From Clostridia bacterium (GTDB lineage Bacteria > Bacillota > Clostridia > Oscillospirales > CAG-272), in assembly GCA_900763885.1 (NCBI GenBank), contig CAAFLY010000057.1, forward strand, positions 1 to 18,143: a DNA stretch of 18,143 bases, read 5' to 3'. The stretch's first letter is position 1; each line of letters begins with the position of its first letter. The notes beneath the pieces are model-generated. The model did not search any database and was not told where the DNA came from. It was given only the letters and a program-made list of their open reading frames with translations. Of this stretch, positions 7,530 through 13,707 are shown one piece after another. The position numbers were made by a program, and so were the translations under genes.

Positions 7530-7547
7530 ATATAGTTTCTATCGCAC

Positions 7548-7578
7548 TTGCCCTGCATGATACTGCAAAAAATATACT
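7548..7578 (+). promoter_or_regulatory. Possible weak promoter for nifU
   Basis: TTGCCC (7548-7553) and TATACT (7573-7578) with a 19-base spacer lie upstream of the scaffold gene. The boxes are imperfect and the spacing long, so this is only a candidate. The 404-base gap from the desulfurase makes a separate promoter plausible. Confidence 0.3.
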
Positions 7579-7624
7579 ACAGAGATTTGATATAGAGATG
7601 TCCAAAACAGAAAGGAAAATGCCT

Positions 7625-8077
7625 ATGGCACTCAATTTTACTACGGAAAACACGTTATATTCGCCTGTTGTCATGGATCACTTTCTCCATCCGCGCAATG
7701 TGGGGGAGATTCCGGACGCGGATGGGGTCGGCGAGGTCGGCAACGCGAAGTGCGGCGACATCATGAAGATCTTTCTGAAGATCAAGGACGGGATCATTGA
7801 GGATGTGAAGTTCCAGACGTTCGGCTGCGGCTCCGCGATTGCGTCGAGCAGTATGGCTACCGAAATGATCAAGGGCAAGCCGGTCTCCGAGGCGCTCGCG
7901 CTCTCCAACAAGGCAGTCGTCGAGGCCCTCCACGGTCTTCCCGCCCACAAAATCCACTGTTCCGTCCTCGCCGAAGAGGCCATCCGCGCCGCTGTACAGG
8001 GTTATTACGACAAAAACGGCATCCCCTACGACAAAAAAGATTTCCCCGCGCCGCACTGCGAATCCTGCCACGCTTAA
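7625..8077 (+). CDS. NifU/IscU-like Fe-S cluster scaffold protein
   Basis: 150 residues. It receives sulfur from the cysteine desulfurase and assembles [2Fe-2S]/[4Fe-4S] clusters for transfer to apoproteins. The family features are present: VMDHFLHPRNVGEI near the start, then the three ligand cysteines Cys43 (NAKCGD, with the adjacent Asp45), Cys68 (TFGCGSAIASSS) and Cys112 (IHCSVLAEEAI). The CHA end with two extra cysteines (HCESCHA) is common in short clostridial NifU proteins. Three in-frame ATGs are possible (7598, 7619, 7625). I chose 7625 because AAAGG lies 9 bases before it; 7619 is too close to that site. A start at 7598 would add 9 residues. It follows the cysteine desulfurase, its functional partner. 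Confidence 0.93.
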   Translation: MALNFTTENTLYSPVVMDHFLHPRNVGEIPDADGVGEVGNAKCGDIMKIFLKIKDGIIEDVKFQTFGCGSAIASSSMATEMIKGKPVSEALALSNKAVVEALHGLPAHKIHCSVLAEEAIRAAVQGYYDKNGIPYDKKDFPAPHCESCHA

Positions 8078-8089
8078 CGCATGGCTCCT

Positions 8090-8295
8090 GGGACGCGGGG
8101 AACGCGGGGAACGGGGAAACGGGGGAACGGGGAACGCGGCTTTTGAAAAAGCCTGGCAAAACTTTTATATGGGGATTGGTGATGGATATAGTTTGTGCAG
8201 ATCCGATTGCTCACCAATCTCGATTGATCCGTTCCCTACGTAGATCGTTCGCGAGCGGCTGCGGGAGCATCCGCCTTCTACGGGGAGCGACTGCG
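8090..8295 (+). repeat. Dispersed 3'-end repeat, copy D (full length), downstream of nifU
   Basis: Begins 12 bases after the nifU stop. It has six G-runs of 3-5 bases separated by AACG-type linkers (8090-8132), the GCTTTTGAAAAAGC hairpin (8139-8152), GGCAAAACTTTTATATGGGG, GATATAGTTTGTGCAGATCC, CACCAATCTCGATTGATCC (8212-8230) and the second block (AGATCGTTCGCGAGCGGCTG and CATCCGCCTTCTACGGGG). It is the left arm of the large inverted repeat 8139-8656. Confidence 0.82.
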
Positions 8296-8656
8296 TTCTT
8301 TCGTTTCTTGATGGTAGAGAAATACCGCTTTATGGGGCGTATGGTATGACCATTCGTACTGCCATATTGTATGAAATACCGCCTTACGGGAAGTAGGAAA
8401 AGGCTGAAGCGTTGTTGTATATCGAATATACGCAAACGCTTCAGTCTCTCTCCCCCTTCCGATAGGCGGTATTCTTCATTATAAAGAAATCGAATGGACA
8501 CAGTCGCTCCAAATAGACGGCGGATGGCTTCGTCCAGCCGCCCCAGAACGATCTCCTGCGGACTTGGATCAATCGAGATTGGTGCGCACATGGACTTGCA
8601 CAAACTCCACCCATCAATCCCTTTTCATAAAAGTTTTGCGGAGCTTTTTCAAAAGC
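8139..8656. repeat. Large nested inverted repeat between convergent nifU and radical SAM genes
   Basis: The left arm (8139 to about 8345) and right arm (about 8455 to 8656) are imperfect reverse complements over roughly 200 bases. They include 19 identical bases (8212-8230 against 8566-8584), the terminal GCTTTTGAAAAAGC hairpins and matching AATACCGC boxes near the apex. The apex holds a hairpin at 8404-8444 with a 10-base perfect outer stem (CTGAAGCGTT/AACGCTTCAG) and a TATAT/ATATA inner stem. A second AAATACCGC copy (near 8371) offers an alternative inner pairing. The arms are dispersed-repeat copies D and E. Open frames across it follow from the palindrome and are not taken as genes. This fills the 571-base gap. 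Confidence 0.8.
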
Positions 8657-8688
8657 GACCGTTCCCCCCGTTCCCCTCGTCTCCCCCG
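8499..8688 (-). repeat. Dispersed 3'-end repeat, copy E, overlapping the end of the radical SAM gene
   Basis: On the minus strand: GAGGGGAACGGGGGGAACGG, CGCTTTTGAAAAAGC, CGCAAAACTTTTATG, GTTTGTGCAAGTCC, the 19-base segment shared with copy D, then a diverged second block. The TGA in CGCTTTTGA is the stop codon of the radical SAM gene, and the G-rich run encodes its last residues. Confidence 0.8.
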
Positions 8689-9662
8689 TAATGACAGCCC
8701 TGGTATTCTCCATTGGCGTACAGCAGTTTGTCAATCCTGTTAGAGACTTCGGTTTTGCGGCGGGACCAGGCTGGGGCTAACAGGTCGGCGGCAGGAGCGT
8801 CGCCGGTCACGCGGCCGATTATGGTGTCCGGCGGGAGGAGGGTCAGCTGGGCGGCGGTGACACGGGTATAGGCGTCGCGGGTGAGGGGTGTATAATCGCC
8901 GGAATTGTACCAATCGGCAAGCGGCGTGTCGGTCAGCACGTGGAGCAGGTGGATTTTCACGAGATCCGGGGCAAGAGCGGCAACCGAGCGGGCGGTCTCC
9001 AGCATCATGGACTCGTCCTCACCGGGCAAACCGTTGATGAGGTGGATCCCGATCGACAGCCTGCCGCAGCCCTTTGGCGCGCCGGGGGACAGCTCCTCCG
9101 CAAGCGCGCGCAGGCGACGGTATCCCGCCACAAACGCCGCGTAATCGTGCCCCCGCCGGATCCGCCGCGCCGTATCGTCGTGTACCGTCTGCAAACCGAG
9201 CTCCACGGTGACCGGGATCCGCAGGGCAAGCTCCCGCAGCAGATCCAACACCTCGTCCCCGAGACAGTCCGCGCGCGTGCCGATCCCTATCATCACCGCC
9301 CCCGGCAACGCCGCCGCCTCGAAAAACGACCGCCGCAGCACATCGATCTCGCCGTAGGTGTTCGTTCCCGACTGGAAATACGGGATCACCCCCGCAACGT
9401 GCCATTTCCGGTTCGCGACCGCCAGCCCGTTCTCGTACTGCGCCCGAATCGTCTCCCCCACGGCACTCCGGCTCCCGTTTTTGCAGTAGACACAGCCGCC
9501 CCTGCCGTCCGCCTTGTTCGGACAGGTGCAGCCGATGTCGAGGGTCACCTTCGCGCATTTGCCGCCGAACCGGACCCGCGTGTAGTAGTCGAACGTCTGG
9601 TACCGCTTGTTGGAATCGGAGTACGGATACGGATTTTCGTCCCGCTGCGCCGTTTTGTGCAT
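8649..9662 (-). CDS. Radical SAM protein, TIGR01212 family (YhcC/YtqA-like)
   Basis: 337 residues. The N-terminal signature RYQTFDYYTRVRFGGKCAKV is followed by the cluster motif CPNKADGRGGCVYC (Cys47, Cys57, Cys60), the spacing of the YhcC/TIGR01212 family rather than the common CX3CX2C. PYFQSGTNTYG, IGTRADCLGDEVLDLL, VELGLQTVHDDTARRIRRGH and INGLPGEDESMMLET are further conserved parts of the barrel. The cysteines should bind a [4Fe-4S] cluster that cleaves S-adenosylmethionine. The B. subtilis relative YtqA has been connected with wobble-uridine tRNA modification; whether this protein shares that role is inference. GGGAGG precedes the ATG. The C-terminal GDEGNGGNGRF and the stop are encoded by repeat copy E, beyond the usual family end. 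Confidence 0.9.
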   Translation of the reverse strand: MHKTAQRDENPYPYSDSNKRYQTFDYYTRVRFGGKCAKVTLDIGCTCPNKADGRGGCVYCKNGSRSAVGETIRAQYENGLAVANRKWHVAGVIPYFQSGTNTYGEIDVLRRSFFEAAALPGAVMIGIGTRADCLGDEVLDLLRELALRIPVTVELGLQTVHDDTARRIRRGHDYAAFVAGYRRLRALAEELSPGAPKGCGRLSIGIHLINGLPGEDESMMLETARSVAALAPDLVKIHLLHVLTDTPLADWYNSGDYTPLTRDAYTRVTAAQLTLLPPDTIIGRVTGDAPAADLLAPAWSRRKTEVSNRIDKLLYANGEYQGCHYGGDEGNGGNGRF

Positions 9663-9694
9663 GGTCTGCCTCCCGGTGTGTGATTCTTGTGCAT

Positions 9695-9723
9695 AGTATA
9701 GCAGAAATTCGCGGAAATTGCAA
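9695..9723 (-). promoter_or_regulatory. Sigma-A promoter for the radical SAM gene
   Basis: On the minus strand TTGCAA (9718-9723) and TATACT (9695-9700) are 17 bases apart. The expected leader before the ATG at 9662 is only about 25 bases. Confidence 0.7.
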
Positions 9724-9740
9724 GGCCGGGGGAGATTCCC

Positions 9741-9770
9741 TTGACAAACGCCCGCGCGGGATGGTACAAT
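9741..9770 (+). promoter_or_regulatory. Sigma-A promoter for the tautomerase-kinase operon
   Basis: TTGACA (9741-9746) and TACAAT (9765-9770) with an 18-base spacer. The expected leader before the ATG at 9820 is about 43 bases. It is divergent from the radical SAM promoter, with only 17 bases between the two -35 boxes. Confidence 0.75.
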
Positions 9771-9819
9771 ATAGGCGGAAACACATCCCGGACCTGTGCC
9801 GGAGATTCGGAGGTAGATT

Positions 9820-10161
9820 ATGCCCTATATCACCACAAAAGTCACCACCCCGCTGCCACAGAAAAAGATCGACGCGCTCACAGAAGCGTACGGCAAGCTC
9901 ATCGAAATCTTCCCCGGCAAAACGGAACGCTGGCTCATGCTCGACTTTACCGGAGACGCGAAAATGGCGTTCGGCGGGACCACGGAGCCATGCGCCATGG
10001 TCGAGATCGAGCTGTTCGGCAAGGCGTCCGCGGAGAGCTACGACAAGATGACCGACGCCGTGTGCGCCATGATCGAGGTGGAATGTGCCATCCCCGCCGA
10101 CCGGGTATACGTGAAGTACGCCGAGGTTGCGCATTGGGGCTGGAACCACGCCAATTTCTGA
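9820..10161 (+). CDS. MIF/phenylpyruvate tautomerase family protein
   Basis: 113 residues, the normal size for a MIF-like subunit of the tautomerase superfamily (homotrimers). The second residue is proline (MPYITTK); after removal of the initiator Met it becomes the N-terminal catalytic base. Lys34 in FPGKTERWLM matches the conserved active-site lysine region, and the end HWGWNHANF resembles the NVGWN(N/H)xxF ending of MIF proteins. Such enzymes tautomerise phenylpyruvate or related keto acids in vitro; the physiological substrate in Clostridia is unknown. The start has GGAGG six bases upstream. The kinase gene follows after 15 bases, so both are co-transcribed. The link could reflect keto-acid or keto-sugar metabolism, but this is inference. 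Confidence 0.88.
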   Translation: MPYITTKVTTPLPQKKIDALTEAYGKLIEIFPGKTERWLMLDFTGDAKMAFGGTTEPCAMVEIELFGKASAESYDKMTDAVCAMIEVECAIPADRVYVKYAEVAHWGWNHANF

Positions 10162-10176
10162 GCGGAGGGCTGGACC

Positions 10177-11187
10177 ATGCTTGTTTGCTTCGGGGAAACC
10201 ATGCTCCGCCTGTCGCCGCCGGACAGACTGCGCATTCCACAGACCACCTCCTTTGACGCGACCTACGGCGGCGCGGAGTCCAATGTCGGCGCGGCGTACT
10301 GTATGCTTGGCGGGAAGTGCCGCTTTGTCACGAAATTCCCGGCGGGCGCGATCGGCGAGGCGGCGCTCTGGTCCATGCGGCAGTATGGGCTGGACTGCTC
10401 CATGATCCGGCGCGGCGGGGACAGGCTCGGCGTGTATTATCTCGAAAAGGGCGCGTCTGTCCGTTCCTCCGCGGTGCTTTACGACCGGGCGCACTCCGCC
10501 TTCGCCGAAAGCTCCCGCGCGGATTACGATTGGGACGCCATTCTCACCGGTGCGGACCGCTTTTTCTTCACCGGCATCACGCCCGCCGTGCTCGATCCGC
10601 AGATTCTCTTCGACGCGCTGCGGGAATGCCGCCGCCGGGGGATCCGCGTGTACTGCGATCTCAACTACCGTCCGAAGCTCTGGCAGCCGGAGAGAGCGGG
10701 AGCGGTCATGGCACAGGCTCTGTCCTACGTGGACGTCTGCGTCGCCAATGAGGAGCACGCGGGTCTCCTGTTCGGGATCACCTCGGACGCGGAGACGGAG
10801 CCGGAACGCCTGCGCGGGATCGCCCGGACGATGACGGATCGGTTTGCCCTCGACGCGGTGCTGCTCACGATGCGCGAAAGCCTGTCCTCGGACGACAACG
10901 AGGTCGCCGCCGCGCTGTACAAAAGGGGGGCGCTGCATCTCTCGAAGCGGTACCGGGTCCACATCGTCGATCGGGTCGGCGGCGGGGACGCACTGACCGC
11001 GGCGTATCTCTACACGGAATCGACGGAGATCGCGGACCGCGTGGTCACGGACGAGGATCCCGCCGCGCAGATCGATTTCGCCTGTGCCGCCAACGCCATC
11101 AAGCATTCCATCGAGGGAGACGTATGTATCGCCGCCCCGGAGGAAATCGCCGCTGTCACCCAAGGAAACGTGCGCATGAAGCGATAA
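10177..11187 (+). CDS. PfkB family sugar kinase, probable 2-keto-3-deoxygluconate kinase
   Basis: 336 residues. Ribokinase-fold signatures are present: GETMLRLSPP at the start, the sugar-binding YGGAESNVGAAYCMLGG (30-46), DLNYRPKLW (161-169), in which the N-x-R and LW are typical of KDG kinases, VANEEHAGLLFG (189-200), and the anion-hole/catalytic DRVGGGDALTAAYL (265-278, catalytic Asp271). The enzyme would phosphorylate 2-keto-3-deoxygluconate to KDPG-type products in hexuronate breakdown; a fructokinase-like activity cannot be excluded. That fits a window that also has a DUF4838 hydrolase. It starts 15 bases after the tautomerase, with GGAGG upstream. No aldolase is encoded next to it. Confidence 0.85.
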   Translation: MLVCFGETMLRLSPPDRLRIPQTTSFDATYGGAESNVGAAYCMLGGKCRFVTKFPAGAIGEAALWSMRQYGLDCSMIRRGGDRLGVYYLEKGASVRSSAVLYDRAHSAFAESSRADYDWDAILTGADRFFFTGITPAVLDPQILFDALRECRRRGIRVYCDLNYRPKLWQPERAGAVMAQALSYVDVCVANEEHAGLLFGITSDAETEPERLRGIARTMTDRFALDAVLLTMRESLSSDDNEVAAALYKRGALHLSKRYRVHIVDRVGGGDALTAAYLYTESTEIADRVVTDEDPAAQIDFACAANAIKHSIEGDVCIAAPEEIAAVTQGNVRMKR

Positions 11188-11197
11188 TCGGTGCGGA

Positions 11198-11303
11198 GAA
11201 GCCTCCGACGGGCATATTGGCTCCCGCAGTCGGGAAGCCCCGACAGGCATACTGGCTCCCGCAGTCGGGAAGCCCCGACGGGCATGAAAGCTCCCGCAAA
11301 CAG
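11198..11303. repeat. Tandem repeat, about 35-base unit, three copies, hairpin-forming
   Basis: Units start at about 11198, 11234 and 11269. The common unit is GAAGCCCCGACRGGCATAYT followed by GGCTCCCGCAGTCGG; the first has one extra base and the third is diverged at its end. In the first two, GGCTCCCG pairs with CGGG-A-AGCC around a CAGT loop, so the array gives a row of hairpins. It starts 10 bases after the kinase stop codon. Reading frames through it give proline/glycine-rich peptides on both strands, which I take as noise. Between this array and 11475 I see only G-rich sequence and no clear terminator. Confidence 0.75.
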
Positions 11304-11474
11304 CTGCAGCGGGATACATTTTGTGTTTTGGGGGACTGTGGGGGCGATGCTTGGGGTTTGACGGGGGGCTGTATGCGCGTCCGCTTGCACGGATTATGTA
11401 TGGGCGCACCAAAAAAGGCGGAGCCGTATCCTTTTGGGGGAGTCGGTTCCGTCTTTTTGGGGATTGGGTTATTG

Positions 11475-11540
11475 CCCGATTTCGTCGGTTTCCCGTTTTC
11501 AACGGGTTCCCGATTGCAACGGGCTCCCGATTGCATCGGG
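11475..11540. repeat. Four tandem 17-base units, each a small hairpin
   Basis: Units at 11475-11489, 11492-11506, 11509-11523 and 11526-11540, each 15 bases with a 2-base linker. Three begin CCCG and end CGGG (for example CCCGATTGCATCGGG and CCCGTTTTCAACGGG), giving 4-6 bp stems. Where bases differ, as in CCCGTT/AACGGG against CCCGAT/ATCGGG, both stem sides change together. The array lies just beyond the 3' end of the Gly-rich gene at 11553. Confidence 0.8.
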
Positions 11541-11552
11541 TGTCGGTCTGGG

Positions 11553-12032
11553 TCAGTCCCGTTTGCGGCGGGGGACGAGGACACACAACAGGACGATCAG
11601 GGCGACCGCTACGAGAAGAGCGATCCACCAGGCCGCCGAGGCGGAGGATTTTTCGTCCGTGACCGCCCCCTCCGCCGTCTCACCGCGTGCTGTGGTCTCC
11701 GTTTCCGTCCCGGACGCGTCTCCGAGGGTCCCGTTTTCCCTGCCGTCCCCGGACGTGTCTCCGTTCGCGATCATGCCGTCGCCGCCTGCGGTATTTCCGC
11801 CTGTATTGCTGGCTCCGTCCGCGCCGTGCTCCACCATGGTGCCGCCGCCTGTGAGACCCCCGGCCGCTCTGCCGTCTCCCGTGACGGTGTTGCCCTCCGC
11901 GTATACCCCGTCGCCGCCGATACCGCCCTCCGACACGCCGCCCATGCTTCCGGCCGCGTATGCCCCGCGCGCAAAGGTCAGACAAACCAGCACCGCACAT
12001 ACCGCCGCAATCTGTTTTCCATATTTCCGCAT
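11553..12032 (-). CDS. Gly-rich secreted protein with C-terminal membrane anchor
   Basis: 159 residues; no family recognised. Residues 1-26 form a clean signal peptide (MRKYGKQIAAVCAVLVCLTF, with likely cleavage after ARGAYA). The middle (27-128) is low-complexity, rich in Gly, Thr, Asn, Asp and Glu, has no cysteine and is likely disordered outside the membrane. Residues 133-154 are a hydrophobic helix (WWIALLVAVALIVLLCVLV) followed by the basic stop-transfer end PRRKRD, so the expected topology is type I, outside then anchored. There is no LPxTG motif. A strong AGGAGG precedes the ATG at 12032, and a leader helix can cover this site. It lies downstream of the broken solute-binding protein on the same strand. 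Codon use and reading-frame quality support a real gene. Confidence 0.75.
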   Translation of the reverse strand: MRKYGKQIAAVCAVLVCLTFARGAYAAGSMGGVSEGGIGGDGVYAEGNTVTGDGRAAGGLTGGGTMVEHGADGASNTGGNTAGGDGMIANGDTSGDGRENGTLGDASGTETETTARGETAEGAVTDEKSSASAAWWIALLVAVALIVLLCVLVPRRKRD

Positions 12033-12036
12033 CGTA

Positions 12037-12095
12037 AAAATCCTCCTGCTTTACCATGTATGCTTCCCGCATACGTAGCATTGCCGGAGGATTTT
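12037..12095 (-). promoter_or_regulatory. Leader that can hide the ribosome binding site of the Gly-rich gene
   Basis: In the minus-strand transcript AAAATCCTCC (12086-12095) is perfectly complementary over 10 bases to GGAGGATTTT (12037-12046), which contains the ribosome binding site of the gene starting at 12032. Between the arms lies a second hairpin, GTATGC-GGGAA-GCATAC (12058-12074). The arrangement could switch translation on and off. No known riboswitch class was recognised. Confidence 0.5.
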
Positions 12096-12165
12096 CGTTT
12101 TATGCAGGGAAAAGAAATTTTTCAGGGAAAGGGGAAGCCGCACGCCCTTTTGTCCCCCAAAAGCG

Positions 12166-13453
12166 TTACTTATGCAGGAATTCCACGAATTCGGCGATGT
12201 TGGATTCGATTTTGGGCTTGTTTTTTTCGACGATGGAGGCCACCTGGTTGTCGCCGTTGAAGAGCTTGTTCGCGATGTCCTCCCGCAGACTGCCCACCCA
12301 GTTGAAGATCATGCCGAGATCCACACCGCGGTTCGCACGCATGATCTCCAGCATCTCGATCGAGTTCTCGTTCCGCAGCCCCTTATGTTCCACGACGTTC
12401 TGGTAGTACACCGGGATCACCTTTTCATAGCTGTCGTGCGTCAGGACCTCCGCGATCGTCGCCGTCTGCGATACCTGCGTGTTCGTCGTCGGGATCGTCA
12501 TGTAGAAGAGCTGAAACACAAGGTTCGTCTGGTAGTTCTCCTGCGCCTCGTCGTACTTCGGAAACGGCACGATGCCGAAATTGTCCTCCATATCGCGCAT
12601 GAGGAGAGACGCCTTCAGCTCGGCGGTCATGAAGAGACTCCGGCGCGTTGGTGTGTGACGATATGCCCCAGACCGCCTTGCCGTCCTTCTTCCACGTGAA
12701 CTTCTCGTCCCCGTTCAGATTCGCCACCGCCGCACAGTATTCCGCCAGCTTGTCGATCGTCCATTTCCCCTCGCGCACCAGATCGTACGGCTCCGCAAGC
12801 CCTTGATCCGCCATCATGTCCTCGTTGAAAAACAGACACCACATCGAGTCAAACGCCATCAGATTCGCCGCGCCGGAGACAAAATACAGCTTGCCGCCCA
12901 GAGTTGTCGTGCCGATGATGTCCTGATCCCACCACGTCTCGTCAAGATGCAGCTCCGGGATCGCCTGCAGATCGAGGAGATACCCCTCCGTGACAAGCGA
13001 CGTGTTCTGGTTGATCGGCAGATACATCACGTCGTACGCGTCCTCGTTCGCCATGATCGTCTGCTTCGCCAGATCCGTCACCCGCGTGATCGTGTTTCCC
13101 GCGTCGTTCTCCAGACACTTCTCCACAATCTTACAGTTCAGCTTGTCCTCGACGGTGCGGTTCCGGTTATAGACAACGTCGTTCAGTGCCTCTCCGTTCA
13201 GCTCGTCTACGTCAATCCGAATGAACATATCCCAGAGCTGGTCCAGATTGAGGATCCGGAATTCCCCGCCGCCATAATTCACATCCGGGTATTGCCATGC
13301 CGCCTCCTGCGCGTCCGTCTCCGTCATCGATTCCGTGGGAGCCGCCGCGTCCGTCTCCGTCTCCGCGTTCCTGTCGCCGGCACACCCCGCAAAAAGCAGC
13401 GCCGCCAACAGCAAGGTTCCTGCCCGGGTCCTGCGCCTATACATCCTGGCCAT
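12166..13453 (-). pseudogene. ABC sugar-type extracellular solute-binding lipoprotein, broken by internal deletion and frameshift
   Basis: The N-terminal part (from 13453) has a lipoprotein signal (LLLAALLFAGC, lipidated Cys24), then a typical clostridial solute-binding domain (EFRILNLDQLWDMFIRIDVDELNGE, MANEDAYDVMYLPINQN, GGKLYFVSG, GKWTIDKLAEYCAAVAN) up to SSHTNAPES near 12640. The conserved C-terminal part (SLFMTAELKASLLMRDMEDN, FGIVPFPKYDEAQENY) continues in another frame to the stop at 12166. Family members have roughly 60-75 more residues between these two segments, including the ligand-site stretch, so a deletion that is not a multiple of three is likely at about 12631-12645. A start at 13453 is chosen over the upstream in-frame ATG because ACGGAGGG precedes it. 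Promoter and operator are intact. No permease genes are adjacent. A sequencing error alone would not explain the missing codons. Confidence 0.78.
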
Positions 13454-13481
13454 AAAATCTCCCTCCGTTACAGTTGTGATT

Positions 13482-13501
13482 ATTGTGCGATACCACACAA
13501 T
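13482..13501. promoter_or_regulatory. Operator-like inverted repeat in the solute-binding gene leader
   Basis: ATTGTG (13482-13487) and CACAAT (13496-13501) are perfect inverted arms separated by 8 bases, a spacing and style usual for dimeric sugar or metabolite repressors. It lies about 12 bases downstream of the -10 box, so binding would block transcription. Confidence 0.45.
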
Positions 13502-13512
13502 TTGTTACATTC

Positions 13513-13541
13513 AGTATAGCATACAGAAGGGGCGTTGTCAA
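13513..13541 (-). promoter_or_regulatory. Sigma-A promoter of the solute-binding protein gene
   Basis: On the minus strand TTGACA (13536-13541) and TATACT (13513-13518) are 17 bases apart. The expected leader before 13453 is about 55 bases and contains the inverted repeat 13482-13501. Confidence 0.82.
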
Positions 13542-13589
13542 GGACGATGGGAAAATTTTCACAGAATTCCCGTGCGTCCCCGCAGAACC

Positions 13590-13696
13590 CGGACTGGCGC
13601 AATCCCCTATCCAACCCATCCACAAACGTTTTGCCCGGGGCGCGCGGTCCTCCGCCTTTTTTTCAAGCGCCGCGTCCCTCCACTCCCCCCATTCCC
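13590..13696 (-). repeat. Dispersed repeat, copy F, degenerate, between divergent genes
   Basis: On the minus strand: GGGAATGGGGGGAGTGGAGG, GCGCTTGAAAAAAAGGCGG, GGGCAAAACGTTTGTGGATG, GGGTTGGATAGGGG and GCGCCAGTCCG. The order matches the other copies but every box is eroded. It is the only copy not downstream of a gene: it sits between the promoters of the solute-binding protein and tcdA. It fills most of the 331-base gap between those genes. Confidence 0.55.
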
Positions 13697-13707
13697 AACG
13701 CGCACCC

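Noticed and set aside
8211..8603. 130-codon minus-strand open frame inside the large inverted repeat
   Set aside because: It spans the palindrome and both arms, has no plausible ribosome site, and its apparent self-similarity follows from the inverted DNA repeat.
11198..11303. CRISPR array
   Set aside because: The repeat units are contiguous without unique spacers, and no cas genes are present. The same holds for 7413-7529.
9019..11628. Very long minus-strand open frame (869 codons)
   Set aside because: It overlaps the radical SAM, tautomerase and kinase genes, which have clear motifs, promoters and ribosome sites. The translation is Arg/Pro/His-rich, as expected from high-GC antisense reading.
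12120..12165. Terminator after the broken solute-binding gene
   Set aside because: The CGCTTTTG/CAAAAGGGCG pairing near 12141-12165 is interrupted and has no T-run after it.
11124..12260. Plus-strand 378-codon open frame across the intergenic repeats
   Set aside because: It begins inside the kinase gene, reads through tandem repeats and the antisense of the Gly-rich gene, and shows no domain.
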